A stretch of 64,000 nucleotides of DNA from JABIDZ01 sp964619405 (GTDB taxonomy: Archaea; Iainarchaeota; Iainarchaeia; Iainarchaeales; JAAZKV01): contig CAZUCF010000003.1 of the NCBI GenBank assembly GCA_964619405.1, forward strand, positions 33,039-97,038, in the 5' to 3' direction. The position numbers and the translations under genes were made by a program. Position 1 is the stretch's first letter. Every line of letters begins with the position of its first letter. Shown one piece after another: positions 10,201-18,796 of this stretch. The notes beneath the pieces are model-generated. The model saw only the letters and a program-made list of their open reading frames with translations. It had not been told where the DNA came from and made no database searches.

Positions 10201-10947
10201 AACAATTTTATCAGAAACAATATTGTTTGCATTCAAATCAATCTTTTCAAAATCATTCATTAGAGCCATTATTACATCAAGCTCTTGATCCATACAAGAA
10301 TTAATTTTTTTGTGTAATGGAACAAAGCCTTCTTTTGAAAAATTTAATGTAAATTCATCTTTGCATTGTAATTCTAAAGAATAAGTGTTGTCATTTAATT
10401 TTGAAGATTTTATTGTCGCACCAGTTGCAGTTATTATTGTGTTAGAAAAGTTGGTTGATTCTCCAAAAATAATTCCAGAAATTTGTATTTGTTGAACAGG
10501 TGCAAAAAGATTTGGAATATTTATTATTGGAATATCAATATTTGGAATAATTGACCCAATATCAGTCCCAAATAGTGGCGCAATAAATAACATTGCTAAA
10601 CCAAAAAAAATAAAGCAAAGCAATACTCCTAAAACAAAACCAATTTTCCTAAAAACGCTTTTTAAAAAAAACTCTTTTTTTAAATGATGTTTAAAAACTT
10701 TTTTTTGCTTAATATTAAATTCATTCAATAATAAAGCAGTATCATTTTGACTTAAATCAAAATCATAAATTTTTTCTAATTTTTCAGAATCTTTTGTCAA
10801 ATTAATCTTTTTTACAATTTCGTAAAAACCAATTATTTCTCTTAATTCATTAGGCGGCAAGTTTTCAAACGCCGAAATCAACTCAAATTTTGTAACACCT
10901 AGTTTAACGGATTTTAATATATCTTGTTTGATTTTATTATTTAACAA
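7297..10947 (-). CDS. giant membrane-anchored surface protein with CHAP/NlpC-like module
   Basis: This 1216 aa protein has a basic cytoplasmic N-terminus (about 1-100), one strong membrane segment (about 105-128) and a long external part. An early external region (about 240-400) resembles beta-sandwich carboxypeptidase-regulatory/FAM171-like modules, with the marker WYFNETKGIWVQEG. At about residues 510-640 the pattern YKCNLFPYDI, then PLPGDIVV and DEHAGLIS, then VMGSS resembles a CHAP or NlpC/P60 cysteine amidase with a Cys and a His. The remainder is Cys-bearing and unrecognised. A role in cell-surface processing or attachment to a partner cell is plausible but inferred. The downstream end lies 58 bp from dus. 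Confidence 0.65.
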   Translation of the reverse strand: MLNNKIKQDILKSVKLGVTKFELISAFENLPPNELREIIGFYEIVKKINLTKDSEKLEKIYDFDLSQNDTALLLNEFNIKQKKVFKHHLKKEFFLKSVFRKIGFVLGVLLCFIFFGLAMLFIAPLFGTDIGSIIPNIDIPIINIPNLFAPVQQIQISGIIFGESTNFSNTIITATGATIKSSKLNDNTYSLELQCKDEFTLNFSKEGFVPLHKKINSCMDQELDVIMALMNDFEKIDLNANNIVSDKIVEVELNGEDLVILGTNIVPEEAELSVTGFNPNTQGDMQYFPGELEGIDENGLETAFVSYGFAKIIAQDEKGNNLDFKNGTSAKITFQIDEAQQNNAPNQMPLWYFNETKGIWVQEGIAKKVCANGKCKYVGEMSKVHSWWNADKPAPRISIKFKSFNIWPKKSFGSLVAGLNKDVVFDHLVNAFNDFKNSGGGSEALQKLIDVLSMYSLDYSPQILANLKNLSSEEFAYGALFTILAKYYEGSLGWAHQSVYNHPFFGYKCNLFPYDIYSGWGVNLPFSSSPAIDFFGETVGYYLPAYTVNVFNSAQELPGLRRLAPNEMPLPGDIVVNDEHAGLISENGIGYGVMGSSLEHITENINGWGAWQPENSPYVYWRIDPNQIGSIPEFVTINSGPPLTIVPTGLILASSLNETIKVLDTNWKYGDFIFTEFDNYELVIKSPQGFNSFKINLEDLNKEKTVQVIAPVNLAFLSVNNIPSNPINFNFPSDSIDVNGFSLENCKLWGNDVLKISSCITNFDSFTGLFSKDALSFTNSLNINVKDKAKILLNIAKHYNYIDPCYDSFPFDYYAGIACIKVVDKNKEILAEYNLENILNKNLRDYDLTFVLRNLAQYYADANYCVPIPDEDQRNACFARTPAPEQLDNNTNINDIIEDMKKINLIDCKFDEKYSSPLKDDQGNYWIKEIDGSSVYAIKVAGKEIDCVGETKMKIIDGNIVPCISEVDIDDGCVLERKKVYTLNNSKENYVKQNKYERSKIDVIYKQNEVDFIDINGNIWFMVDEEGYPKTLRLNSGLEFIEKQEIFDLRDKENLTITKVIKVKPSKNLYWVILESPLHKVYTDYVNDGYTRGRMCYNVDHTYHAPIQNTSTAGFGSTSYYGLYGEATSIFAKDYNGQTITKLKTKVGCSQDYDSTPFEQGDSVSATMWPPDFVAEGKYFAADEYNTLLVLNSNTLLEYTKDSNDIEYPSAKTIVE

Positions 10948-10959
10948 TTTTCCACCTAA

Positions 10960-12990
10960 TTATTTAATCATTATTGCATCAATTGCAAAAGCACCATTCT
11001 CATTAACAATTATTGGGTTCATTTCTATTTCTTTTATTTCTGGATAAGTTAAAGACAAATTTGAAACAGCTTTAATTACTTTTTTTAGTGAATCAATATC
11101 ATATTTCTTTTTTGTTCGCGCGCCTTTTAAAACAGCTGTTCCTTTTACTTCTTCAAACATTTCTTCTATATCAGAGTCATTTATTGGAGCAATTTTTTGT
11201 GAAACATCCTTCATTATTTCAACAAATATTCCTCCTAAACCAAAAGTAATTATTTTTCCGAATTCGTTTGTAATACTTGAAACAAGAACTTCTTGCCCCC
11301 AAATCATTTCTTGTAAGGCAATTTGTTTTGGTTTATTCATTTTTACAAGAATTTTTTGCATTTCAAAAAATATTTTTTTTGCTTCTTCTTTATTAACAAT
11401 ATTCCATTTTACTAAACCCAAATCGGTTTTGTGTGGTATTCCCGAAGAAGCTTTCATTGCTATTGGGAAAATAAATTTGTTTATTTGCTCATCAAACTCT
11501 TTTTCGTTTTCAACAAACTCGGTTTTACAAGTTTTGATTCCAAACTCATTTAAAATAGAAAATGCTTGCTTCATGTTTATTACAGAATTTTTTTTGATTA
11601 AATTAATTGTTTCTTGTTTTGGAACAATTTTTTGTTCAAAATTTTTTAACACTTTTTTTGATGAATCATACGCTCTTAAACGAGAAAGAGCTTTTATCCC
11701 TCGCTCAGGAGTATCAAATTCTACTATCCCATTTTCTCTAAAATGCCTTCTCGCATTACTAACTGCTGTTCCACCCAAAAAAGAACATAATATGGGTAAG
11801 CGCGAATTTAGTTCAACAATAATATCTGCTACTCTATCAGGATCAGTCATGCTTTGTGGTGTCAATAAAACATATAATAAATCAACATTTGCATCGTCTT
11901 GTAAAACTGTTAAAGCAGTTCTATAATCAATTGGTTTTGCATCCCCAATTAAATCAAGTGGGTTAGAAGGATTTGGATTAATTTCTTTTACAATTTCAAT
12001 GGTTTTCTTACTAAACATTGGTAAAGTAAAGTTATGATTTGATGCTGAATCAGCAGCTATTACTCCTGGACCACCAGCGTTTGTTACAACTGCTAAACGA
12101 AAACCATTTGGCTTTTTTAATTTTGAAAGTATTTTAGCCATGTCAAAAAAACCTTCTATTGAATTCATTCGAATTATGTTAGCTTTTTTGCAAGCAACTG
12201 AAAATATATTATCATCAACACTTAATGCTCCTGTGTGAGATGACGCTGCTTTCACTCCTTCAGCACTCCTACCTGATTTCAATAATATTACCGGTTTCTT
12301 TTTTGCTAGAGCATAAGCTGATTTTAAAAAATCTGAATTATTTTTTACTGATTCCATGTAAACAAAAACTGCTTTTGTTTTTGGATCACTTGCAAGATAA
12401 TTAAAATAAGAGCATTCACTCAAAAAAGATTTGTTTCCTGTTGAAATAAACTTGCTAAAACCAACTTTTTCTTTTCTAGCCCAATCTAATATTGCAGTAC
12501 AAAGTGCACCACTTTGTGATACTAAAGCAATATCTCCTTTTGCAGGAAAGTTTGCTGAGAACGAAGCGTTCAAACCATTTTCACTATTAATTATTCCAAG
12601 AGTGTTTGGCCCAACAACATTCATTTCATTTTTTTCAACAATTTGTTTTATTTGTTCTTCGATTTTTTTTCCATCTTCACCAGTCTCACTAAAACCAGCT
12701 GTTATTATTACAACATTTTTAACATTTTTTTTAGCACAATCTTCAATTACACTTAAAACAAATTTTGATGGAACAACAATAATGGCTAAATCAATTTTCT
12801 TATTTATTTTTGTGATTGATGGAAACGCATCAATACCCAAAATTTTGTTTTCTTTTAAATTGATAGGATAAATTGGCCCTGAAAAATTCGCGTCAATAAG
12901 ATTTTTTACTATAGCATAACCTACTTTTCCAGGAGCATTACTAGCACCAATTATTGCAACGCTCTCTGGTTCAAACATTTTTTCTAGCAT
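10960..12990 (-). CDS. acd: acetate-CoA ligase (ADP-forming), fused alpha-beta
   Basis: ACD converts acetyl-CoA, ADP and phosphate to acetate, CoA and ATP, the main ATP-yielding step of many fermenting archaea. The CoA-binding Rossmann domain starts with VAIIGASNAPGKVG. The succinyl-CoA-ligase-like domain contains SQSGAL and the segment SSHTGAL with the probable phospho-histidine. From about residue 450 an ATP-grasp beta part follows (ALQEMIWGQEV, EMNPIIV). At 676 aa both subunits are fused in one chain, as in several archaeal and protist enzymes. With the Por operon at 26.8-30.9 kb it would form a pyruvate-to-acetate route. Substrate preference is not determinable. Confidence 0.95.
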   Translation of the reverse strand: MLEKMFEPESVAIIGASNAPGKVGYAIVKNLIDANFSGPIYPINLKENKILGIDAFPSITKINKKIDLAIIVVPSKFVLSVIEDCAKKNVKNVVIITAGFSETGEDGKKIEEQIKQIVEKNEMNVVGPNTLGIINSENGLNASFSANFPAKGDIALVSQSGALCTAILDWARKEKVGFSKFISTGNKSFLSECSYFNYLASDPKTKAVFVYMESVKNNSDFLKSAYALAKKKPVILLKSGRSAEGVKAASSHTGALSVDDNIFSVACKKANIIRMNSIEGFFDMAKILSKLKKPNGFRLAVVTNAGGPGVIAADSASNHNFTLPMFSKKTIEIVKEINPNPSNPLDLIGDAKPIDYRTALTVLQDDANVDLLYVLLTPQSMTDPDRVADIIVELNSRLPILCSFLGGTAVSNARRHFRENGIVEFDTPERGIKALSRLRAYDSSKKVLKNFEQKIVPKQETINLIKKNSVINMKQAFSILNEFGIKTCKTEFVENEKEFDEQINKFIFPIAMKASSGIPHKTDLGLVKWNIVNKEEAKKIFFEMQKILVKMNKPKQIALQEMIWGQEVLVSSITNEFGKIITFGLGGIFVEIMKDVSQKIAPINDSDIEEMFEEVKGTAVLKGARTKKKYDIDSLKKVIKAVSNLSLTYPEIKEIEMNPIIVNENGAFAIDAIMIK

Positions 12991-13043
12991 TATAAATTAA
13001 ACTCTTTTGACTATTAAATACTTATCTTAACAAATTATTTTAA

Positions 13044-14729
13044 TTAAAAAAGCACTCCTTTGTTTTGAATACAATTCCCAAACATGTCAATTGGGTTTGC
13101 TCCTGCCCCAAACATTGGAAGAATGTTTGATTCTTCTTCAATTAAACAATCAAGGATTGTTGTTTCATCATTATTTATTGCATTAATAATTCCTTGTTTT
13201 ATTTCACTTGGTTTTTCAATTGTTATTCCATTAAGCATGTAAGCTTCAGCAAGCTTAGCAAAATCAGGGCTTTTTTGTAAATGAGTGTGAGAATACCTTT
13301 TATCTAAAAACAATTCTTGCCATTGTCTAACCATCCCAAGATAAGAATTATTAAAAATTATTTGAGTAGTGTTAATGTTTTCAATTTTGCAAGTTGCTAG
13401 TTCTTGTGAAACCATTGCAAAGCTACCATCCCCATCAATGTTAATTACTTTTTCTTGCGGAGCAGCGATTTTTGCTCCAATTGATGCTGGAAAACCATAA
13501 CCCATTGTTCCACTACCCCCAGACGTAATGAAAGTATTTGGGAGACTTCTTTTTAGGAAGTGCATTGCAAACATTTGGTGTTGGCCTGTCCCAGTAGTAA
13601 CAATATCTTTTTTTTCAAGAACCATGTTTAATTCGTGAATAATTTTTCTTGGATCAATTTTGTTTGAATTAATATCAATGTTGCAATTACATTCTTTGAT
13701 AAAATTTTTTATTTTTTCTTGCCAAACATTATTTTTTTTAGAACTAAAGTTGATTATTTTTATTAATTCTTTAAGAATTATTTTTGCATCACCCATAAGA
13801 GCAATCTCGTTTTTAACATTTTTATTAATTTCTTTTTTATCAATTTCTATTTGAATTATCTTTGCTTTTTGCGCAAAAAATTTTGTGTTTCCTGTTACCC
13901 TATCACTAAACCTACAACCAATAGAAATTATTACATCAGCATTAGCAATTGCATAATTAGCAATTTTTTTTCCATGCATTCCAATTACTCCTAAAGCTAA
14001 AGGGTTTTTCTCATCAAAACAACCTTTTCCCATTAATGTTGTTGCAACAGGAATATTTAAGCCAGAAGAGAGTTGATTTAATTCATTAATAGCCATTGAA
14101 GAAATTGTTCCACCACCAGCAATTATTACTGGACGCTCTGCTTCCAAAATTTCTTTTGAAGCTTTTTTTATATTATCAAAATCAATAATTGTTTTATCAA
14201 AAATTGTTCTTGAATTTTTTTGTTTGTCCGCGTTTTGCATTTGAATATCTTTTGGAATGTCAATTAGAACTGGACCTCTTTGTCCAATCATCGATGTTTG
14301 AAAAGCATTATTTATTATTGATTCTATTTGTTCAGCAGAATTAATTCTAAAACTTTTTTTTGTAATTGGCTTTGCAATATCAACAATATTTGTTTCTTGG
14401 AATGTTCTTTTACCAGTTAGAGTTGTCGGAACGTTTCCTGTTAAAGCAATTAACGGAACAAAATCCATGTAAGCAGTCATTATACCAGTAATTAGATTTG
14501 TAGAACCGGGGCCAGAAGTAGCCATGCAAACACCTGGTTTTTGTTTTATTCTTGCATAAGCATCAGCAGCATGAGCAGCTGCTTGTTCGTGCCTAACCAA
14601 AATATGTCTTATTTCTTCTTGGTTAAGTAATTCATCATAAATTGGAATGGTGCTTGCCCCAGGAATCCCAAATATTATTTCAGTTTTATTATCAATTAAT
14701 ATTTGAATTATTTTTTTCGCACCATGCAT
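13044..14729 (-). CDS. ilvB: acetolactate synthase large subunit-like TPP enzyme
   Basis: This is a thiamine-diphosphate enzyme of 561 aa that would join two pyruvates (or pyruvate and 2-oxobutyrate) in branched-chain amino-acid synthesis. The catalytic Glu region GIPGASTIPIYDE and RHEQAAAHAADAYAR, a central FAD-type domain, and the TPP motif GDGSFAMVSQEL followed by NNSYLG are all present. No regulatory subunit (ilvN) or other branched-chain gene is in the window, so it may be a catabolic or stand-alone acetolactate-forming enzyme. A TATA-like CATATAAAAATC (minus strand) lies about 45-54 bp upstream, so the transcript probably has a leader containing GGATGTG. Confidence 0.9.
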   Translation of the reverse strand: MHGAKKIIQILIDNKTEIIFGIPGASTIPIYDELLNQEEIRHILVRHEQAAAHAADAYARIKQKPGVCMATSGPGSTNLITGIMTAYMDFVPLIALTGNVPTTLTGKRTFQETNIVDIAKPITKKSFRINSAEQIESIINNAFQTSMIGQRGPVLIDIPKDIQMQNADKQKNSRTIFDKTIIDFDNIKKASKEILEAERPVIIAGGGTISSMAINELNQLSSGLNIPVATTLMGKGCFDEKNPLALGVIGMHGKKIANYAIANADVIISIGCRFSDRVTGNTKFFAQKAKIIQIEIDKKEINKNVKNEIALMGDAKIILKELIKIINFSSKKNNVWQEKIKNFIKECNCNIDINSNKIDPRKIIHELNMVLEKKDIVTTGTGQHQMFAMHFLKRSLPNTFITSGGSGTMGYGFPASIGAKIAAPQEKVINIDGDGSFAMVSQELATCKIENINTTQIIFNNSYLGMVRQWQELFLDKRYSHTHLQKSPDFAKLAEAYMLNGITIEKPSEIKQGIINAINNDETTILDCLIEEESNILPMFGAGANPIDMFGNCIQNKGVLF

Positions 14730-15174
14730 AGTTTACACATCCATAAAATTTTCACGCACACAAAAAAAGATTTTTATATGTGCTTTAAGCTAAGACCAAG
14801 ACAACCAGAAGTAGATTTAGTATTGTCTCAAAATTAATCATAGTTATATTGCTTTTTTTGTATTTAAAAACAATAACAAAAATTAGGTGTAACAAAAAAT
14901 ACATCTTGTTTTTAATAACAAATTAACTAAAAGAAAAATTAAATAAAATACTTTAAACAAAAAAAATCAATTAACAAAAATAATTAACAAAAAAAATCAA
15001 TTAACAAAAATAATTAACAAAAAAAATCAATTAAAAAAAAGAATTTGTTAAAATAAAAAAAATAATTAATAAAAAATTAATTCATAAAAAAATAAAATTA
15101 ACAAAAAAAATCAATTAAAAAAAAGAATTTGTTAAAATAAAAAAAATAATTAATAAAAAAATTGTTGAAAAAGA
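14730..15174. other. 445-bp AT-rich intergenic stretch
   Basis: The stretch between ilvB and the small gene at 15175 contains the ilvB promoter region at its left end and a tract of A-rich direct repeats (14956-15160). I see no convincing ORF, tRNA or C/D-box RNA in it. Confidence 0.6.
14956..15160. repeat. A-rich direct repeats (30-bp and about 61-bp units)
   Basis: A 30-bp unit starts at 14956 and 14986, with a partial third copy at 15016. From 15016 a related unit of about 61 bp begins and recurs at 15100 (period 84 bp) with near-identical sequence. Units are built from A-runs, AATCAATT and AATTTGTTAAAAT. Possible roles are an intrinsically bent region or simply slippage expansion; nothing points to a gene. 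Confidence 0.75.
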
Positions 15175-15327
15175 TTATTCTTCTTCAGCAAAGGCTTTTA
15201 TTTCATCAAAGTTTTCTACTATTAGCCTTGCTTTTCCTTTTCCAAATTGAAAAGGATATTTATCATCTTCAGCTCTCATTAATTTTATTAATTTGTTTCC
15301 TTTGAACTCACCATATTCTACAACCAT
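15175..15327 (-). CDS. small conserved-looking protein, 50 aa
   Basis: A 50-codon frame runs from ATG 15327 to TAA 15175 and has a good ribosome-binding site (GAGGTG) a few bases upstream. The product starts MVVEYGEFKGNK, contains FQFGKGKARLI and ends in an acidic AEEE. It looks like a compact beta-rich cytoplasmic protein, not a shadow of another gene. I do not recognise a function. It is divergent from the DUF1846 gene at 15458. Confidence 0.65.
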   Translation of the reverse strand: MVVEYGEFKGNKLIKLMRAEDDKYPFQFGKGKARLIVENFDEIKAFAEEE

Positions 15328-15457
15328 TAAAACACCTCTTTAAAATAATGGGTTAAACAAACCTTAAAAAAGTAATCTTCTCAAATGCATTTCTTGTAAA
15401 AACGATTAATAAAACAACTAATTTATTAAATTCAAATACTTTATTCTTTTGATAATT

Positions 15458-16486
15458 ATGAATGCGTTTAACAACAAAAAGTATTTGGAAAAAGAATTTG
15501 TTGAAATAAAAAAAAGAATCCAAAAATTTGATAAAACATATATTGAGATTGGTGGACACTTGTTAACTGATAATCATGCTAAAAGAGTTTTGCCAGGATA
15601 TAATCCAAAAAACAAATTAAAATTAATAAAAAAATTGCCCAACAAGGGTTTTGTTTATTGTGTTAATGCTAATACTCTTGACAAGGGAAAAACTTGGGGT
15701 AACACTACAAAAACAATTGAAGAAATTTCTTTAAAAGAAATTGAATTATTAAAAAAAGAAGGTTTAGAATTGTTATGTGTAGTACTTAGCTTGTACTCAC
15801 ACGCAAAAAAGTCATCAACCTTCAAAAAAAAATTAGAGAAAAAAGGTTATCTTGTTTTAACAACAAAAAAAATAAAGAATTACCCAAATAACTTAAAAGA
15901 AATAATGGGCAAAAATGGTTTTGAAAAACAACCCTTTCTTGAAACTAAAAAAAATAATATTATTGTTACTGGTATTGGAGCAAATAGTGGTAAATTGTTT
16001 TTTTGCCTTTCACAAGTATTCCATCAAACAAAAAAAGGCGTTAATGCGGGTTATTTTAAAATAGAGACTTTTCCAGTTTGGAATCTCTCATTAGACCATG
16101 AGTTAAATTTGGCTTACGAAGCAGCAACAGCAGACATACAAGACAAACTAACAATTGATAAATTTCACAAAAAAAAATATGGAATTTTAGCTGTTAATTA
16201 TAACAGAGATATTGAGGCTTTTAGTGTTCTAAAAAAATTAATTAACAAAATTACTAGAAAAGAAAACAAGATGAGAAAATATTTTTCTCCCACAGACATG
16301 GGAATAAATTTTGTTAAAAACGGGATTATTGATGATGAAAAAGTTAGAGAATCTTCAAGAAAAGAAATTTTGTGGAGAAAAAAAAATTTTGAGAAAAAAT
16401 TTAAAGAAAAACAAGTTAATAAAAAAACTTTGGAAAGAATGAATGAAATTATTAAAAAAATAAATAAAAAAAAATTAAATTCTTAG
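15458..16486 (+). CDS. DUF1846 (UPF0371) protein, short form
   Basis: The sequence carries the DUF1846 signature: IEIGGHLLTDNHAKRVLPGY near the N-terminus, a P-loop-like GIGANSGK (about residue 173), ETFPVWNLSLDHELNLAYEAATAD (split here as ETFPVWNLSL and AYEAATAD), VNYNRDIEAF and FSPTDMGIN. Family members are usually near 500 aa, whereas this one is 342 aa and stops soon after the SPTDMG region, so the C-terminal domain is absent. I chose ATG 15458 over an upstream TTG. The biochemical role of the family is poorly defined. A second gene of unknown function follows 37 bp later. Confidence 0.85.
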   Translation: MNAFNNKKYLEKEFVEIKKRIQKFDKTYIEIGGHLLTDNHAKRVLPGYNPKNKLKLIKKLPNKGFVYCVNANTLDKGKTWGNTTKTIEEISLKEIELLKKEGLELLCVVLSLYSHAKKSSTFKKKLEKKGYLVLTTKKIKNYPNNLKEIMGKNGFEKQPFLETKKNNIIVTGIGANSGKLFFCLSQVFHQTKKGVNAGYFKIETFPVWNLSLDHELNLAYEAATADIQDKLTIDKFHKKKYGILAVNYNRDIEAFSVLKKLINKITRKENKMRKYFSPTDMGINFVKNGIIDDEKVRESSRKEILWRKKNFEKKFKEKQVNKKTLERMNEIIKKINKKKLNS

Positions 16487-16523
16487 TACATACTAATAAT
16501 AATTGAAAGAATTTAATATTATT

Positions 16524-17126
16524 ATGAATATTAAAAAAATCACTGCAATAGTTCACCCATTATTTCATGAAAAACAATCTTTTGTTGAAAATAACAATAA
16601 AATACAAGAAAAAATTGCTAAACACCAATTTGGAACAATGGGACAACTAGTAAATAATTCTCAAAATTCAGAATTAGTTGTTTTTGTTAAAACAAATTTT
16701 ATTAAAGGAACAAGCTTATACAAACAACAAGAAAGATTTGTTAGATGGGCACAAAAAAAAATTGGAAATAGGTTTATTAGCACAGCATATGATTTTGGAA
16801 GCCCTTTAAAAACAAGGAGTAATTCTTTTTACTTGACACAAGCACAATTATTTAAATTTTCTTTTGCTTCACGAGTAAAAATTAATCTTACTGGTGAATT
16901 AAAGGATTCTGGGCAATGCATTAACCAGACTTTTAAAAATTTGGAAGAGATTTTAAAGAGAAAAGGAATCAAAAAAATACAAAAAAATGTTTTACCGAGT
17001 GCAAAAAGTTTTAGACAAGCTAGCGCAATTTCTATTGGTTTAATGAAAAAAAGGTTAAGAGAGTTTTCACAATGGAGAAGAAAACAAACACCAAAAAAAA
17101 AATCAAAAAAATTATTAAATAAATAA
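16524..17126 (+). CDS. hypothetical basic protein
   Basis: This 200 aa protein is basic, with a Lys/Arg-rich C-terminal tail (WRRKQTPKKKSKK), so it may bind nucleic acid. I see no signal peptide or membrane segment. I chose ATG 16524 over an in-frame TTG at 16503. It follows the DUF1846 gene by 37 bp on the same strand and may share its transcript. I do not recognise it. Confidence 0.65.
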   Translation: MNIKKITAIVHPLFHEKQSFVENNNKIQEKIAKHQFGTMGQLVNNSQNSELVVFVKTNFIKGTSLYKQQERFVRWAQKKIGNRFISTAYDFGSPLKTRSNSFYLTQAQLFKFSFASRVKINLTGELKDSGQCINQTFKNLEEILKRKGIKKIQKNVLPSAKSFRQASAISIGLMKKRLREFSQWRRKQTPKKKSKKLLNK

Positions 17127-17290
17127 AAAAAAACTTAATTGAACTTATTTAAAATAAAAAAAATAATTAAAAATTTAATATGAAAAATAAGATTAAATAA
17201 AAACTTAGATTAGTACTCAATTATTCAAGTAGCCAATTAAAAAAATATTTTTCACTATTTGAAATATACTAAACACTTAGCTTTTAAGCA

Positions 17291-17300
17291 CATATAACAT
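17291..17300 (+). promoter_or_regulatory. TATA-like box of purF
   Basis: CATATAACAT lies 11-20 bp before the purF ATG at 17311. It is the only TATA-like element in the 60 bp upstream and would give a very short or absent leader. Confidence 0.35.
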
Positions 17301-17310
17301 TTTATTTATT

Positions 17311-18789
17311 ATGAAAGAAGAATGTGGTGTTTGTGCTTTTGTTGGAGAAAACGCTGAGAAAAACATTTATTTGATGCTTGTTCAATTACAACATAGGGGC
17401 CAATTATCCGCAGGAATGACTACTTTTCACCCTAATGAAAAACACTTGTTGAAAACGCATAAAGGACTTGGTTTAGTAAATAGTTCTTTCAAAGCATTTG
17501 ATGAAAACAAATTTAACCAATTATTAGAAAAACATAAATCAAAAAGAGGTATTGGTCATGTTAGGTACTCTACTATTGGTCAAGACGAATTAGAATTTGC
17601 TCAACCTTTTGAGAGAGAGCATGGTAAGAAAAAAAGGTGGTTTGCATTTGCTTTTAATGGAAACATAGCAAATTACTCGGAATTAAAAAAAGATTTAGAG
17701 GAAAGCGGGTATCACTTAATACGAGAAACAGACACTGAAATTATTCAACATTTGATTTCAAAATACTCTAAAGAAGAACCAAATAATCTTAGAAATGTTT
17801 TTCAAAGAATAGCAGAAAAAATTGATGGTTCTTATTCAATTGTTTTTATTAATGCTGAAGGAACGATTGTTGCTTTGCGTGACCCGCTCGGAATAAAACC
17901 ATTGTGTTATGCCAAAAAAAATAATGAGGTTGGTATTGCTAGTGAGAGTGTTGCTCTTGCAAATGTTGGTTTTCATGAGATAAAAGAAATTTTGCCCGGA
18001 GAAATTATAATAATTGATAAAAAATTAATTAAACAAAATTATTTCAAATCAGAAAAAAAAGCTTATTGCATGTTTGAATGGGTTTATTTCGCTCACCCAG
18101 CATCCGAAATAGAAAACAAACTCGTTTACAATGTCAGATATAATTTGGGTAAAGAACTAGCAAAATTAGAAACACAAAAGATTGATAAGAATTGTGTTGT
18201 TGTGCCTGTCCCTGATTCAAGTAAACCAGCAGGAGATGGTTTTGCAGAGCATTTAAATTTGCCTTCAAAAGAAGGTTTGATTAGGAACCGTTATTTGGGT
18301 AGAACATTTATTGAAACAAAGGATAGAGCAGATAAAGTAAGACAAAAATTTAGTATTGCAAAAGAAGTTTTTGAAAACAAAAAAGTTTTTTTAGTTGACG
18401 ATAGTATTGTAAGAGGCAACACAATGAAAAATCTTATTAATTATATAAAAGAATTTGGGAAACCAAAAGAAATTCATGTTAGAATTTCTTGTCCAGAAGT
18501 AATGTTCCCTTGTTTTTATGGAGTAGACATGGGTTCAAAAAAAGAGTTTATCGCAAATGATAAATTAGGAAGACAAAAAAGAATTGAAGAAGTGAGAAAA
18601 GAAATTGGAGTAGACTCTTTAATTTACCAACCAATAGAAAACCTCGTTAAAGTTATTGGTTTAAAAGAAAAAGATTTGTGTTTAGCATGCTTAAATGGTA
18701 ATTATCCAACAAAAAAAGGTTTAGAATTAATGAAAAAAGACGATTTTAATGTGAATTACCACACCCTAAAGGGTGTGGCTTCTTTATGA
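17311..18789 (+). CDS. purF: amidophosphoribosyltransferase (PurF), 3' end altered by an IS
   Basis: PurF makes 5-phosphoribosylamine from PRPP and glutamine, the first step of de novo purine synthesis. The chain starts MKEECGVCAF; removal of a four-residue propeptide would expose the nucleophile Cys5. The Ntn glutaminase part ends near residue 235, and the phosphoribosyltransferase part carries the PRPP loop VFLVDDSIVRGNT. Cysteines including the C-terminal CLACLNGNYPT match the iron-sulfur type of enzyme. The last ten codons (YHTLKGVASL) and the stop are inside the right end of the IS200-like element, so the native C-terminus has been replaced. No other purine gene is in the window. Confidence 0.95.
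   Translation: MKEECGVCAFVGENAEKNIYLMLVQLQHRGQLSAGMTTFHPNEKHLLKTHKGLGLVNSSFKAFDENKFNQLLEKHKSKRGIGHVRYSTIGQDELEFAQPFEREHGKKKRWFAFAFNGNIANYSELKKDLEESGYHLIRETDTEIIQHLISKYSKEEPNNLRNVFQRIAEKIDGSYSIVFINAEGTIVALRDPLGIKPLCYAKKNNEVGIASESVALANVGFHEIKEILPGEIIIIDKKLIKQNYFKSEKKAYCMFEWVYFAHPASEIENKLVYNVRYNLGKELAKLETQKIDKNCVVVPVPDSSKPAGDGFAEHLNLPSKEGLIRNRYLGRTFIETKDRADKVRQKFSIAKEVFENKKVFLVDDSIVRGNTMKNLINYIKEFGKPKEIHVRISCPEVMFPCFYGVDMGSKKEFIANDKLGRQKRIEEVRKEIGVDSLIYQPIENLVKVIGLKEKDLCLACLNGNYPTKKGLELMKKDDFNVNYHTLKGVASL
18759..18778. repeat. IS200 subterminal hairpin, purF side
   Basis: A perfect 8-bp stem (CCACACCC / GGGTGTGG) with a TAAA loop lies 19 bp beyond the tnpA stop codon. It is the probable TnpA recognition hairpin, and it is translated as part of the altered purF C-terminus. 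Confidence 0.75.
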
Positions 18790-18796
18790 TGCGCGT

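Noticed and set aside
14796..14830. Possible leader RNA or attenuator before ilvB
   Set aside because: Only weak GACAA / TTGTC pairing is visible, without a T-run or leader peptide.
14956..15160. CRISPR-like array
   Set aside because: Units are A-rich, irregular and adjoining, with no unique spacers and no cas genes.
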